Shown here piece after piece: positions 48,044 to 57,638 of a stretch of 64,000 nt of DNA (positions within the stretch are counted from its first letter, which is position 1; the number at the start of each line of letters is the position of its first letter). This DNA comes from Micromonospora sp. NBC_01796 (GTDB lineage: Bacteria; Actinomycetota; Actinomycetes; Mycobacteriales; Micromonosporaceae): NCBI RefSeq assembly GCF_035917455.1, contig NZ_CP109078.1:7672001-7736000 (forward strand), in the 5' to 3' direction. Position numbers and translations under genes: made by a program. Below the pieces are notes generated by a model. It was not told the origin of the DNA, did not search any database, and saw only the letters and a program-made list of their open reading frames with translations.

Positions 48044-50338
48044 TCAGCGGGAGGCGGCGGTGAGCCGCCGGCCGACCGCGGCGATCAGGCGGTCCAGTTC
48101 CGACCCGAACGGGTTGTCGTGGACCAGGTACGTCCAGGTCGCGCTCGGCCGGACCAGCTCCGACTCGTCCGGCTGCCAGTCCTCGCCGATCTCGGCCTCC
48201 TCGAAGGTCGCCACCGTCCGCGTCTCGATCTCCGGTACCAGGGCGGTGAACGCCGGTACGGCCGCGCGGTGGAACTCGTCGAGCGGGTCGAGCCGGCCCA
48301 GGGCACGCAGGTGCACACCCTCCCGGACCTCGGAAAGCTCGGCCAGGTGCTCGGCCCAGAGCCGGTCGAGGTGGTAGAGCGCGATCGACCGGGCGGCCCG
48401 GGACAGCACCTCGGAGTCGATCTCCTCGGTCTTCTCCGGGAACCGGTTCTTCAGCATGTCGGCGGCGACGTCACTGCTCAGCAGCCGCTCGCGACGCTCG
48501 GCCAGGGCCTTGCGCTGCTGCTCGATCACCACGCTGTAACGCCAGGTGTTGCGGTGGATCTCGTGGTTGACCCCCTCCGCGACCCGCTGGGCGTGCTCGA
48601 CCGCGAAGTCGACCTGTTCGTCCTGGACCAGACCGTCGGCGTTCATCTTCGGCGAGGGCGGGATCGCGTCCGAGGCGTGCCGCAGGACCAGCTCGTCCTC
48701 GAGGCTGACGAAGAAGACCGACCGACCGGGGTCGCCCTGCCGGCCGGCCCGGCCACGGAGCTGGTCGTCGACCCGGCGGCTGTCGTGCCGGCCGCTGCCG
48801 ATGACGTACAGGCCGCCGAGTTCGGCGACCCGGTCCCGGTCGGTCTGCTCGCTGCCGCCGAGCCGGATGTCGACACCCCGACCGGCCATCTGGGTGGAAA
48901 CGGTCACCGCGCCGTACGCACCGGCCTCGGCGATGATCGCCGCCTCTTCGGCGTCGTTCTTCGCGTTCAGCACCAGACAGGGCACGTCGGCGGCGAGCAG
49001 CGCCTTGGACAGGCTCTCCGACTCCTTGACGTCGAGCGTGCCGACCAGCACCGGCCGGCCCGTCTCGTGGCTCTTCTTGATCTCGGTGACCAGGGCCTCC
49101 TCCTTCTCGGCCCGGGTGGCGTAGATCCGGTCCGGCTCGTCCACCCGGACACACGGGGTGTTCGGCGGGATCACCGCGACCTCGAGCGAGAAGAACTCCC
49201 GGAGCTGGTCACCGACCAGGACCGCGGTGGCCGTCATGCCGCACACGGTCGGGTAGAGCGCGACGTACGCCTGCACGGTGATCGTGCCGAGGACCTCGCC
49301 CTCGGCGGTGGCGGTGAGTCCCTCCTTGGCCTCGACCGCCGCCTGGAGACCGTCCGGCCAGCGGCGGCGCTGGGCGACCCGGCCGCGCATCTCGTCGATC
49401 AGCTCCACCGCGCCGTTACGGACGATGTAGTCCACGTCCCGGTGCAGCAGGGCGTGCGCGTGCAGCGCCACGTTGACCGCCGAGAGCTGTTCCATGTTCT
49501 CGTCGGCGTAGAGGTTGACGTCCTCGAGCTTCGCCTCGATCACGGACAGGCCGGTGGTGGTGAACGCCACACTGCGGCCGTCGTCGGCGATCTCGTAGTC
49601 CTCCCCGGCACGCAGCCCGCGGACCAGCGCCGCGGCGGCGTGCACCGGGTCCTGCTCGCCGGGAACCGCACCGGCCAGCACCATCGGCACCCGGGCCTCG
49701 TCGATCAGGATCGAGTCGGCCTCGTCGACGATCGCGGTGGTCAGCTTCGGCTGCACCCGGTCCTCGAGGTCGGTGACGAGTTGGTCGCGGAGGTAGTCGA
49801 AGCCGGCCTCGCTGACCGAGACATAGGTGACGTCGGACGCGTACGCCGCGCGACGCTCCTCGGGGGTCGACGCCTCGGTCACCCAGCCGACGCTCAGCCC
49901 AAGCAGCCGGTAGATCGGCTCCATCCACTCGGCGTCCCGGCGGGCCAGGTAGTCGTTGACGGTCAGCACGTGCACCGGGCCGTTGCCGCGCCGAACGTGC
50001 CCGTACGCGGCGATCGTGGCGGTCAGGGTCTTGCCCTCACCGGTGGCCATCTCGGCGACCTTGCCGGCGAGCAGCGACATCGCGCCGAGCAGCTGTACGT
50101 CGTACGGCCGCTGGTCGATGCCGCGGCGGGCGGCCTCGCGGCCGACGGCGCAGATCTCCGCGAAGTCCTCGGCCTTGCCGGCCGCCTCGGTCAGCTCGGC
50201 GTCGTCGAGGGCCGAGAGTTCCTCCTCGCGCGCCTCGATCGCGGGCAGCAGCTTCTCCAGCGGCGCCAGATCCACCGTGCTACCCGGCCGCTGCAAGAAA
50301 CGCCGGAACCTGCTCTTCAACCGTGTCGACACACCCAT
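48044..50338 (-). CDS. secA2: Accessory preprotein translocase ATPase SecA2
   Basis: A 764-residue SecA-type ATPase, shorter than the housekeeping SecA (about 900), matching actinobacterial SecA2. Residues about 80-230 hold Walker A (MATGEGKT), DEAD-like VDEADSILIDEARV and the preprotein cross-linking region; the helicase-like second half carries STQMAGRGVDIRLGG and GRHDSRRVDDQLRGRAGRQGDPG. The C-terminal zinc finger of SecA1 is missing, as usual for SecA2. SecA2 exports a subset of proteins in mycobacteria and some other actinomycetes; clients here are unknown. The ATG at 50338 is chosen, without a strong ribosome site. It follows an ABC exporter gene on the same strand by 88 bases. Confidence 0.93.
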   Translation of the reverse strand: MGVSTRLKSRFRRFLQRPGSTVDLAPLEKLLPAIEAREEELSALDDAELTEAAGKAEDFAEICAVGREAARRGIDQRPYDVQLLGAMSLLAGKVAEMATGEGKTLTATIAAYGHVRRGNGPVHVLTVNDYLARRDAEWMEPIYRLLGLSVGWVTEASTPEERRAAYASDVTYVSVSEAGFDYLRDQLVTDLEDRVQPKLTTAIVDEADSILIDEARVPMVLAGAVPGEQDPVHAAAALVRGLRAGEDYEIADDGRSVAFTTTGLSVIEAKLEDVNLYADENMEQLSAVNVALHAHALLHRDVDYIVRNGAVELIDEMRGRVAQRRRWPDGLQAAVEAKEGLTATAEGEVLGTITVQAYVALYPTVCGMTATAVLVGDQLREFFSLEVAVIPPNTPCVRVDEPDRIYATRAEKEEALVTEIKKSHETGRPVLVGTLDVKESESLSKALLAADVPCLVLNAKNDAEEAAIIAEAGAYGAVTVSTQMAGRGVDIRLGGSEQTDRDRVAELGGLYVIGSGRHDSRRVDDQLRGRAGRQGDPGRSVFFVSLEDELVLRHASDAIPPSPKMNADGLVQDEQVDFAVEHAQRVAEGVNHEIHRNTWRYSVVIEQQRKALAERRERLLSSDVAADMLKNRFPEKTEEIDSEVLSRAARSIALYHLDRLWAEHLAELSEVREGVHLRALGRLDPLDEFHRAAVPAFTALVPEIETRTVATFEEAEIGEDWQPDESELVRPSATWTYLVHDNPFGSELDRLIAAVGRRLTAASR

Positions 50339-50426
50339 GAGCGGCAACGGTAGCCGACTTCGGCGCAACTGTGCGGCCCGGCTTGCCGCAGCGGTATGTC
50401 CGGTCCGGGAACCCCTGGTCAGCGGC

Positions 50427-52184
50427 TCAGCCGACGAGAAGCTGATGCGCGGCGAGCTCCCGGTACAGCGGGCTGGTCTCGGTCAGTTCCAGGTGTGGTC
50501 CGACCGCCACCACCCGGCCCGCGTCGAGGACCACTATCTGGTCCGCGTCGACCACCGTCGCCAGCCGGTGCGCCACGATCAACAGGGTCCGGTCGGCGGC
50601 GACCGCGTCGATCGCCCGACGCAGGGCCGCCTCGCTGCGCGCGTCGAGGTTGCTGGTCGGTTCGTCCAGCAGCAGGACCGGCGGGTTCGCCAGCAGCGTA
50701 CGGGCGATCGCCAGGCGCTGGCGCTCCCCGCCGGAGAGCAGCACCCCGCCCTCGCCGACCTGGGTGTCCAGCCCCAGCGGGGAGCGTTGCACCACCCGGG
50801 TCAGGTTCACCTCGGCCAGTACGGCGAGCAGGCGCTCCTCGGTCGCGTCCGGCGCGGTCAGCAGCAGGTTCTCCCGCAGCGTCCCGGCCAGCACCGGTGC
50901 CTCCTGCTCGACGTACCCGAGTTGGGCGCGCAGCGCGTCGCGGGACAGGTCGCGGATGTCCACCCCGCCGACCTTCACGTGGCCGTCGGTCACCTCGTAG
51001 AAGCGCTCGACCAGCGCCAGCAGGGTCGACTTGCCGGCGCCGGAGGGGCCGACGAGCGCGGTCCGGGTGCCGTACGGCACGGTGAAGCTCACCTCGTGCA
51101 GCACCGGCCCGGCGTCGGCGTAACCGAAGCTGACCCGGTCGAACTCGACCGCTGCCGCCGTGGCAGCGGCCGGGCGGCGGGGCGGCGGCAGGACCGCCGG
51201 GGTGTCCCCCGCGCCCTCCACCGGCAGGTCCAGCACCTCCTCGATCCGCTGCAACGCCCCCAGACCGGTCTGCAACTGGGTGTAGGCGTTCAGCGCCTGT
51301 CCCAGCGGGAGCACCAGGAAGAACAGGAACATGATGAAGGCGACCAGGTCACCGACGCTGATCGCACCGGTCGCCACCCGGGCGCCCCCGACACCGAGGA
51401 CCACCAGGAAGGCGCCCTGGACGGCGGTCATGCTGACCGGTCCGATCAGCGCCTGTATCCGGGCGACCCGCAGACCGGCCGCGTACGCCTGGGTGGCCGC
51501 CGTACCGACCCCGTCGGTCTCGCGCTCCTCGGCCCTGCTGGCCCGGATGGTGCGGGCCGCGGAGATCGCCCGTTCCACCGCCGAGGTCATCTCGCCGACC
51601 CGCGCCTGCGCCTGCTCGGACAGGCCGCGCACCCGGCGGGCGAAGAAGAGTGCGACGCTCAGGCCGACCCCTACCCCGGCGAGGGTCACGCCGAACAGCA
51701 GCGGGTCGAGCAGGATCATCGCGGTACCGGCACCGAGCACCATGACAAAGCCGGTGACGGTCTCGAACAGGCCGGAGGTCACCACCGCCCGCAGCAGGGT
51801 GGTGTCGGCGCCGACACGGGACAGCAGGTCACCGGTGCGACGCTGGTCGTACTCGACGATCGGCAGCCGGAGCAGGTGTCCGGCGAGGCGGTGTCGGGTG
51901 CCCAGGACCAGTCCCTCGGCGGTGCGCTGGAGCAGATAGTCGCGTACGCCGTCGAGGGCCGCGCCGACGACGAGCAGGGCGACCAGCAGACCCACCAGCC
52001 GGGTGACCGGCTGCGCGGCGCCGATCGCGTCGAGCACCTCGCGGGTGAGCAGCGGTTGGACCAGCGCCGCCCCGGCGCTGAGCAACGACAGCACGGCGAC
52101 GACGAACAGGGTGCCTCGGTGCGCCCGCAGGTAGGGCAGCAGCGCCGGCAGGCCGACGCGCCGGGCGGTGGGGGGCGCGGTCAT
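50427..52184 (-). CDS. ABC exporter, fused permease-ATPase half-transporter
   Basis: A 585-residue fused ABC exporter half. The N-terminal six-helix transmembrane domain (about 20-310) contains the type I exporter coupling segments IVEYDQRRTGDLLSRVGADT and the DPLLFGV helix. The ATPase domain (about 340-585) has Walker A GPSGAGKST, Q loop YVEQEAPVLAGTLRENL, signature LSGGERQR, Walker B PVLLLDEPTSNLD and the H-loop IVAHRL. Homodimer function or a lost partner are both possible. The substrate is unknown; lipid, drug and peptide exporters share this layout. It sits between the alcohol-dehydrogenase-like gene (upstream) and secA2 (downstream), with gaps of 83 and 88 bases. Confidence 0.92.
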   Translation of the reverse strand: MTAPPTARRVGLPALLPYLRAHRGTLFVVAVLSLLSAGAALVQPLLTREVLDAIGAAQPVTRLVGLLVALLVVGAALDGVRDYLLQRTAEGLVLGTRHRLAGHLLRLPIVEYDQRRTGDLLSRVGADTTLLRAVVTSGLFETVTGFVMVLGAGTAMILLDPLLFGVTLAGVGVGLSVALFFARRVRGLSEQAQARVGEMTSAVERAISAARTIRASRAEERETDGVGTAATQAYAAGLRVARIQALIGPVSMTAVQGAFLVVLGVGGARVATGAISVGDLVAFIMFLFFLVLPLGQALNAYTQLQTGLGALQRIEEVLDLPVEGAGDTPAVLPPPRRPAAATAAAVEFDRVSFGYADAGPVLHEVSFTVPYGTRTALVGPSGAGKSTLLALVERFYEVTDGHVKVGGVDIRDLSRDALRAQLGYVEQEAPVLAGTLRENLLLTAPDATEERLLAVLAEVNLTRVVQRSPLGLDTQVGEGGVLLSGGERQRLAIARTLLANPPVLLLDEPTSNLDARSEAALRRAIDAVAADRTLLIVAHRLATVVDADQIVVLDAGRVVAVGPHLELTETSPLYRELAAHQLLVG

Positions 52185-52267
52185 GGACTCCACCGTAACC
52201 GGGCCGACCAGCCTCCCGGCCCGCGCGACGCGCCGCCGGAGGGCACGACCTGGCGCTCCGGTCGGGG

Positions 52268-53380
52268 TCAGCAGGCGAGCACGACCTGGAGTTCCTGCCG
52301 TCGGCCGGCGGCCAGGTCGGCGAGGAGGACGGGGCCGTCGTCGAACGGCACGATCGCCGACACCAGGTGCTCGGCGACGAGTTCGCCGTACGCCCGGAGC
52401 AGGGCGACGGTCTCGCCGGAGAGCCGCTCGCGGTCCCAGGTCGGTGCGAGCCCGCGCGGCACCCGGCCGATCTGCGCGCAGCGCAGGGTGAGCCCGTTGT
52501 GGTGGAACTCCTCGCCGAGCCGGACCTGCTCCGCGCCGGACTGGTAGAACGCCAGGTCGACCACGGTCCCCTGAGGGCGTACCAGGCGCAGGGCCAGCCG
52601 CAGCGCACCGCCCTGCCCCCGGCACTGGAACACCACGTCGGCGCCCCGGTCCCCCGGTCCGTGCGCCCATCGCGTCTTGAGCAGCACCGCCGGATCACCG
52701 AACCCCTGATCACTATCGGTCAGCGGGCCCGGGTCCAGCGTTTCCAGGCCGAGCGCGGCGGCCACCGCCCGACGCGTCGGGGTGGGATCGAGGACCACCA
52801 CCGACGCCGCGCCGTGATGCCGGGCGAGCAACGCGGTGAGCAGGCCGACCACGCCGGCACCGGTGACCGCCACCCGGCGCCCGCGCACCCCGTCGCCGAC
52901 GGTACGGACGTCCGGGCCGAACAGGTCCGCGGCGGCGTGCAGGAGCCCGTTCACGCAGATCGGACCCATGTGCGCGACGTAGATCCCGAGCAACGGGTCC
53001 AGGTCGCCGGGCAGTGGCACGAACCGGTCGACCAGCGGATCGGCCAGGTAGCCGGTGCGGTGCCCGTAGACCATCGCCCCGATGGTGCCCTCGGTGACCG
53101 CCGGGGTCCGGCTCTCGGTGACCTGGCCGACCTCCATGTAACCGAGCCGGTTCACCGGATAGGCGGCGGCGGGCTCACCCGGCTGGAAGAGCCCCAGGTC
53201 GGCGTTCCAGCCGGCCGAGAGGTACGGGTTGGTGCCCTTGACATAGCTCAGCTCGGTGCCGGCCGAGATCCCGGTGTAGAGGGTCCGGACCCGGTAGGTG
53301 TCGGGCCGCAGCGGCCCGGGTTCCTCCTCGCGGATCGCCACCTCACCCGGCCCGGACACCACGATCACCCGTTCAGGCAT
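52268..53380 (-). CDS. MDR-type oxidoreductase (zinc alcohol dehydrogenase-like)
   Basis: A 370-residue medium-chain dehydrogenase/reductase. The N-terminal GroES-like domain includes LYTGISAGTELSYVKGT and YGHRTGYLADP; the nucleotide-binding domain has VTGAGVVGLLTALLARHHGAASVVVLD and later FQCRGQGGALRLAL. The classic zinc-binding cysteine cluster is not obvious, and the protein resembles the sugar-dehydrogenase-like MDR enzymes that often pair with Gfo/Idh/MocA oxidoreductases. The 5' end overlaps the Gfo/Idh gene by eight bases, so they are coupled. It probably oxidises or reduces a sugar derivative; the substrate is open. Confidence 0.85.
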   Translation of the reverse strand: MPERVIVVSGPGEVAIREEEPGPLRPDTYRVRTLYTGISAGTELSYVKGTNPYLSAGWNADLGLFQPGEPAAAYPVNRLGYMEVGQVTESRTPAVTEGTIGAMVYGHRTGYLADPLVDRFVPLPGDLDPLLGIYVAHMGPICVNGLLHAAADLFGPDVRTVGDGVRGRRVAVTGAGVVGLLTALLARHHGAASVVVLDPTPTRRAVAAALGLETLDPGPLTDSDQGFGDPAVLLKTRWAHGPGDRGADVVFQCRGQGGALRLALRLVRPQGTVVDLAFYQSGAEQVRLGEEFHHNGLTLRCAQIGRVPRGLAPTWDRERLSGETVALLRAYGELVAEHLVSAIVPFDDGPVLLADLAAGRRQELQVVLAC

Positions 53381-54398
53381 CGAGCCCTGATCCGACCCTG
53401 GCGCCGTGGGTGGCGGCCGCGAGCGCCTCGACCGCCGGGGCGATCCGTACCGGACGCCCGGTCGCCGCCGACCGCGCCACCGCGCACGCCAGCCGGTGGG
53501 TAAGCAACGCCTCCGGGTACGGGACCCGGATGTCGTCCCCGATGCCGCGTACGGCGTCGACGAAGGCCCGGTCCACCGCGATCCGGGCAGCCTCCGGATC
53601 GGCCGGCAGCCAACCCTCCCCGGCCCCGTCCCGCCACGCCAGGCCGTCCTCGCCGAGGGTCAGCACCAGCCCGTCCGCGACGATCTCCACCCCGGCCCGG
53701 TGCTTCCAGCCGAGGGTGCAGCCGGAGACCAGGGTGCCCACCGCCCCGGTCGTGAAGCGCAGACTCGCCGTGGTCACCGAGTCGATGTCGGCCCCGTCCA
53801 CGTCCGGCGGGAAGCCGTCGCCGTACGCGCTCACCTCGGTCGCCTCCCCGGCCACCAGCCGGAGCAGGTCGAGCACGTGGGCGGCCTGCTCGACCACCGG
53901 GCCACCGGAGAGCTCCCGCCGGCTCCACCAGGACACCGGCGGCACCTTGTCCAGCCACGCACCGCCGACCATCCGTACCGGACGGCCGGCCAGCAGGTCC
54001 CACATCCGGTCCAGGACGGTCAGGTAACGCCAGTGGTGGCCGACCGCGGTGAGGATCCCCCGTTCGGCGACGAGGCCGGCGATCCGCTCGGCGGTCGCCA
54101 ACTCGGCGGCGACCGGCTTCTCCACGAACATGGGCAGTCCGGCGGCGATCACCGCCTCCTCAGCCGGGCCGTGCGCGAACGGCGGAACGCAGACGTAGAC
54201 CGCGTCCAGGTCCGCTTCCAACAGCGTGGCGACGTCCGGGTACGCCGGAGCGGCGTGCTGGTCGGCCAGGCGCTCGCAGGCGTCGGGCAGTACGTCGGTG
54301 ACGCCGGTGAGGTGCACGTCGGCAAAACCGGCCAGGACCCGGGCGTGACGCTGCGCCACATTCCCCGCGCCGATGAGGCCAATACGACACCTGGCCAT
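53373..54398 (-). CDS. Gfo/Idh/MocA-family oxidoreductase
   Basis: A 341-residue oxidoreductase of the glucose-fructose oxidoreductase/inositol dehydrogenase family. The Rossmann motif GLIGAGNVAQRHARVLAGF is at the N terminus, and FVEKPVAAELATAERIAGLV holds the EKP catalytic signature with the lysine of the active site. The C-terminal substrate-binding sheet follows. The ATG at 54398 with GGAGG upstream is preferred over a TTG one codon earlier. It overlaps the MDR gene and is divergent from gpgS across 199 bases, so the sugar oxidoreductases and glycosyltransferases could share regulation. Substrate: a sugar or cyclitol, not assigned. Confidence 0.9.
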   Translation of the reverse strand: MARCRIGLIGAGNVAQRHARVLAGFADVHLTGVTDVLPDACERLADQHAAPAYPDVATLLEADLDAVYVCVPPFAHGPAEEAVIAAGLPMFVEKPVAAELATAERIAGLVAERGILTAVGHHWRYLTVLDRMWDLLAGRPVRMVGGAWLDKVPPVSWWSRRELSGGPVVEQAAHVLDLLRLVAGEATEVSAYGDGFPPDVDGADIDSVTTASLRFTTGAVGTLVSGCTLGWKHRAGVEIVADGLVLTLGEDGLAWRDGAGEGWLPADPEAARIAVDRAFVDAVRGIGDDIRVPYPEALLTHRLACAVARSAATGRPVRIAPAVEALAAATHGARVGSGLDA

Positions 54399-54597
54399 CA
54401 AACCGACCTCCGCTCAGGCCCCAGTGACATCATCGGACACCTGTTGCCACGACAGGGGCGACATCAAACGTTCATCGGGACGAGACAGGAAATAGCAGAT
54501 TTTGGTGATCAATATGTTAGAGCGTCACCGGTTAGTCGGGTCCCCGTCCGGGAAATCCGCTAACGCTTCGATCGACTCATGACTTGGGGGTGGGCCT

Positions 54598-55620
54598 GTG
54601 CGGCACTCGCAAACGACCGTCTCACCCGTGGTGGAAGCCTGGTCCACGTACCGTACCGGCTCGGCTCGGCAGTGGACCGCGCATCAGCTCGGCCGGGCCA
54701 AGGGCGACACCACGGTCAGTGTGGTCATACCCGCTTTCGATGAGGAGGCGACCGTCGGCGCGATCGTGGCGACGATCCGCGAGCACCTGGTCGAACGGGT
54801 GGCACTGGTCGACGAGGTGATCGTGGTCGACTCCCGGTCCAGCGACCGCACCGCCGAGGTCGCCGCCGCCGCCGGGGCGCGGGTGGTCAGCCAGGACGAG
54901 GTGACCCGGGGGCTGCCCCGGCTCGACGGCAAGGGTGACGCCCTCTGGGCCGGCCTGGCCGCGGCGGCCGGTGACGTGATCGCCTTCGTCGACGCCGACC
55001 TGCGCGAGTTCCGTCCGCACTTCGTCACCGGGCTGCTCGGGCCGCTGCTCACCGACCCGTCGGTCTGCTTCGTCAAGGGCTTCTACCACCGTCCGCTGAT
55101 CGAGGCGGGCACCGTCGAGCCGGACGGCGGCGGACGGGTCACCGAACTGATGGCCCGGCCCCTGTTCAACCTGTTCTGGCCGGAACTCGCCGGGTTCGTC
55201 CAGCCACTCGCCGGTGAGTACGCCGGCCGCCGCGAGGTGCTGGAGCGGGTCCCGTTCGTCTCCGGGTACGGCGTCGAGACGGCGATGCTGATCGACCTGC
55301 TCGAACTGGTCGGGCTCGACGCACTGGCCCAGGTGGATCTCGGCGAACGCCTGCACCGGCACCAGGACACGGCGGCACTGGGGCGGATGTCGGCCCAGAT
55401 CATGCTGACCGCGTGGTCCCGGCTGCACCGGCAGGGTCAGGTCAGGTCGAAGACGCCGCCTGCCACCCTGCTCACCCAGTTCCGCCGGGGCGGCACGGAG
55501 ACGCTGCCGAACCTGGAGCGGGAGATCGTGGTCAGCGACGTGTCGGTGCAGGAGCGCCCGCCGTTGATCCAGTTCCGCGAGACGATGCGGCGTTGGCAGG
55601 GCGAAGCGGTGCCGCAGTGA
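54598..55620 (+). CDS. gpgS: Glucosyl-3-phosphoglycerate synthase
   Basis: A 340-residue GT81-family enzyme that transfers glucose from NDP-glucose to 3-phosphoglycerate, the first step of glucosylglycerate and, in mycobacteria, methylglucose lipopolysaccharide synthesis. The nucleotide-sugar strand is TTVSVVIPAFDEEATVGAIV, the metal-binding DxD is FVDADLREF, and RHFSGYGVETAMLIDLLE-type segment (PFVSGYGVETAMLIDLLE) is diagnostic. Length is normal. The GTG start at 54598 is used. The matching phosphatase GpgP is not encoded in this window. A GT4 glycosyltransferase gene follows after 16 bases and could act on the product. Confidence 0.92.
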   Translation: MRHSQTTVSPVVEAWSTYRTGSARQWTAHQLGRAKGDTTVSVVIPAFDEEATVGAIVATIREHLVERVALVDEVIVVDSRSSDRTAEVAAAAGARVVSQDEVTRGLPRLDGKGDALWAGLAAAAGDVIAFVDADLREFRPHFVTGLLGPLLTDPSVCFVKGFYHRPLIEAGTVEPDGGGRVTELMARPLFNLFWPELAGFVQPLAGEYAGRREVLERVPFVSGYGVETAMLIDLLELVGLDALAQVDLGERLHRHQDTAALGRMSAQIMLTAWSRLHRQGQVRSKTPPATLLTQFRRGGTETLPNLEREIVVSDVSVQERPPLIQFRETMRRWQGEAVPQ

Positions 55621-55636
55621 GCCGGGCCGGGTCCCG

Positions 55637-56791
55637 ATGGGGCTGACCGTGCTGATGAACGCCGGACCGTGGCTGTCCGTACCACCACCGGGCTACGGCG
55701 GGATCGAGAACGTGGTCGCCACCCTCGTGCCCGAGCTGCGACGGCTGGGCGTACGGGTGGTGCTGGCCTCGGTCGGCTCCAGCACCCTGGCCGCGGACGA
55801 ACGGCTGTCGGTCTTCGCCGACGGCCAGTTCCCGTCGTTGCAGCGGCCGTACAACCAGGTGTGCGGGATCGCCCAGGCGCACCTCGGCGGGGTGGTCCGG
55901 GCCGTACGCGGGCGCGACGACATCGACCTGGTGCACGACCACGTGGAGGCGGTCGGCCTGGCCACACTGGCGGCGATGGGCCCGGACGGGCCGCCCGTAC
56001 TGCACACCCTCCACTGGGATCTGGGCAAGCACCCGGACCTCTACGGGCAGCTCGACGGCGGGGACCGGGTACGGGTCAACGGCGTCTCGGCAGCGCAGTT
56101 GGCCCGCGCCCCGGCGGCACTGCGCGCCCACTCGGTCGGTCACGTGCACCTGGCCACCCCGCTGGCCGTCGACGCGGACCGCCGGCCGGCGGTGGAGAAG
56201 GGCGAGCACGTGGTGGTGCTCGGGCGGATCAACCCGGGCAAGGGGCAGGACGTCGCCGCCCGGCTGGCCCACCGGGCCGGCTTCCCGCTGGTGCTGGCGG
56301 GACCGGTCGGCCCGTACCACCGGCCGGAGGACCTGGCCGCCGCGGACGAGCAGGCCCGCCAGAACCCGGACGTGCGGTACTGGGACGAGCGGGTGGCGCC
56401 GCACGTCGACGGGGTCCGGGTCCGGTGGGTCGGTACGGTCGCCGGCCGGGACCGTGACGACCTGGTGGCGAGCGCCCGCGCGACCCTGTTTCCGCTGCGG
56501 TGGGAGGAGCCGGGCGGGACGGCGGTGGTCGAGTCCCTGGCGCTGGGCACACCGGTGGTCGCGACCGCGCGCGGTTGCCTGCCCGAGCTGGTCGCGCACG
56601 GGCGGACCGGACTGCTCACCGACGACGAGGACGAGTTGGCCGACCTGCTGGTCGCCGCCAGCCTGATCGACCCGGACGAGTGCCGGCGGGAGGCGGCGCG
56701 CCGGTTCACCCCGGCGGTCATGGCGGAGCGCTACGTCGAGCTCTACCACCGGGTCCGGTCACTGGCCGGACCCGTACTGCGGGCCGCCTGA
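55637..56791 (+). CDS. GT4-family glycosyltransferase
   Basis: A 384-residue GT-B-fold glycosyltransferase of family GT4, retaining. The N-terminal half contains the glycine-rich loop PPPGYGGIENVVATLVPELRRLG; the C-terminal half carries the EX7E motif EEPGGTAVVESLALGTPVVA that binds the donor sugar, and VVVLGRINPGKGQDVAARL before it. Its gene begins 16 bases after gpgS, so both are likely co-transcribed. The obvious hypothesis is that it extends or modifies the glucosylglycerate made by GpgS, e.g. a second sugar transfer. Donor and acceptor cannot be read from the sequence. Confidence 0.88.
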   Translation: MGLTVLMNAGPWLSVPPPGYGGIENVVATLVPELRRLGVRVVLASVGSSTLAADERLSVFADGQFPSLQRPYNQVCGIAQAHLGGVVRAVRGRDDIDLVHDHVEAVGLATLAAMGPDGPPVLHTLHWDLGKHPDLYGQLDGGDRVRVNGVSAAQLARAPAALRAHSVGHVHLATPLAVDADRRPAVEKGEHVVVLGRINPGKGQDVAARLAHRAGFPLVLAGPVGPYHRPEDLAAADEQARQNPDVRYWDERVAPHVDGVRVRWVGTVAGRDRDDLVASARATLFPLRWEEPGGTAVVESLALGTPVVATARGCLPELVAHGRTGLLTDDEDELADLLVAASLIDPDECRREAARRFTPAVMAERYVELYHRVRSLAGPVLRAA

Positions 56792-56884
56792 GCCGGCTGC
56801 GGAACAAGGGCAACACGGGCCGGCGGGGACGTTTGTCCGGTGGCGTACCGGGAATCCGGCCGGCCGGCGGACGGAGGTACGGCA

Positions 56885-57361
56885 ATGGCCGGAGAGTTCC
56901 ACGCCCCGACCGGCGGATCCACCGAGGCGACGCGCGGATCGTCCGGACCGGCGCTGGTCCGGATCTCGGCGGCGACGGTGGGAGCGGTGTTCCTGCTGAT
57001 CGGTGTGCTCGGTTTCATCCCCGGTGTCACCACCGGGTACGACCGGCTCGGCTTCGCGGGGCACGCCTCCGGCGCCGAGCTGTTCGGGGTGTTCCAGGTG
57101 TCGGTCCTGCACAACCTGGTGCACCTGGCGTTCGGGCTGGCCGGGATCGCGCTGGCGCGTACGGTCGCCGGGTCTCGGGGGTTCCTGGTCGGCGGCGGCG
57201 CGGTCTACCTGCTGCTGTGGCTGTACGGCCTGGTGATCGGGCACGAGACCGCAGCGAACTTCCTGCCGCTCAACCGGGCCGACGACTGGCTGCACTTCGG
57301 CCTCGGGCTCGGCATGATCGGCCTCGGGCTGTTGACCACCCGCGCACCGGTCGACCGGTGA
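56885..57361 (+). CDS. DUF4383 membrane protein
   Basis: A 158-residue membrane protein of the DUF4383 family with four helices. The first (RISAATVGAVFLLIGVLGFIPGVTT) is followed by the signature LFGVFQVSVLHNLVHLAFGLAGIALAR, and NRADDWLHFGLGLGMIGLG is the last helix pair. The ATG at 56885 with GGAGGTACGGCA upstream is preferred over the GTG at 56840. Function unknown. It stands 93 bases after the GT4 gene and 277 bases before ctaD on the same strand. Confidence 0.87.
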   Translation: MAGEFHAPTGGSTEATRGSSGPALVRISAATVGAVFLLIGVLGFIPGVTTGYDRLGFAGHASGAELFGVFQVSVLHNLVHLAFGLAGIALARTVAGSRGFLVGGGAVYLLLWLYGLVIGHETAANFLPLNRADDWLHFGLGLGMIGLGLLTTRAPVDR

Positions 57362-57638
57362 CGGGGACCATTCTCCCCACCCGGCAGGTCCGAACGGGGA
57401 CGGCCGGGGTCCGGTGTCGCCACGCCAGCCGGTCGGCGGGGCGGCACCGGAGGCCCGGTCCGGTGTGCCCTCCACCGGTTCACGGCCCGACGGTGCGATC
57501 GGGGCCCGACGGCTCGAAGATGCCGTCCCGAGGGGCGGCGTCCCGGTAGACCGAAATTTCCCGACCTGCCGGGTTTCGACCCGCGCAGACCGGGTAGCCA
57601 CGCCCGTCCTTTCTGCGGTGATGACGGGGTGAGAAGCG

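Noticed and set aside
47597-50353. 918-codon open frame on the plus strand
   Set aside because: Longest frame in the window but antisense to secA2, which has a full set of SecA motifs.
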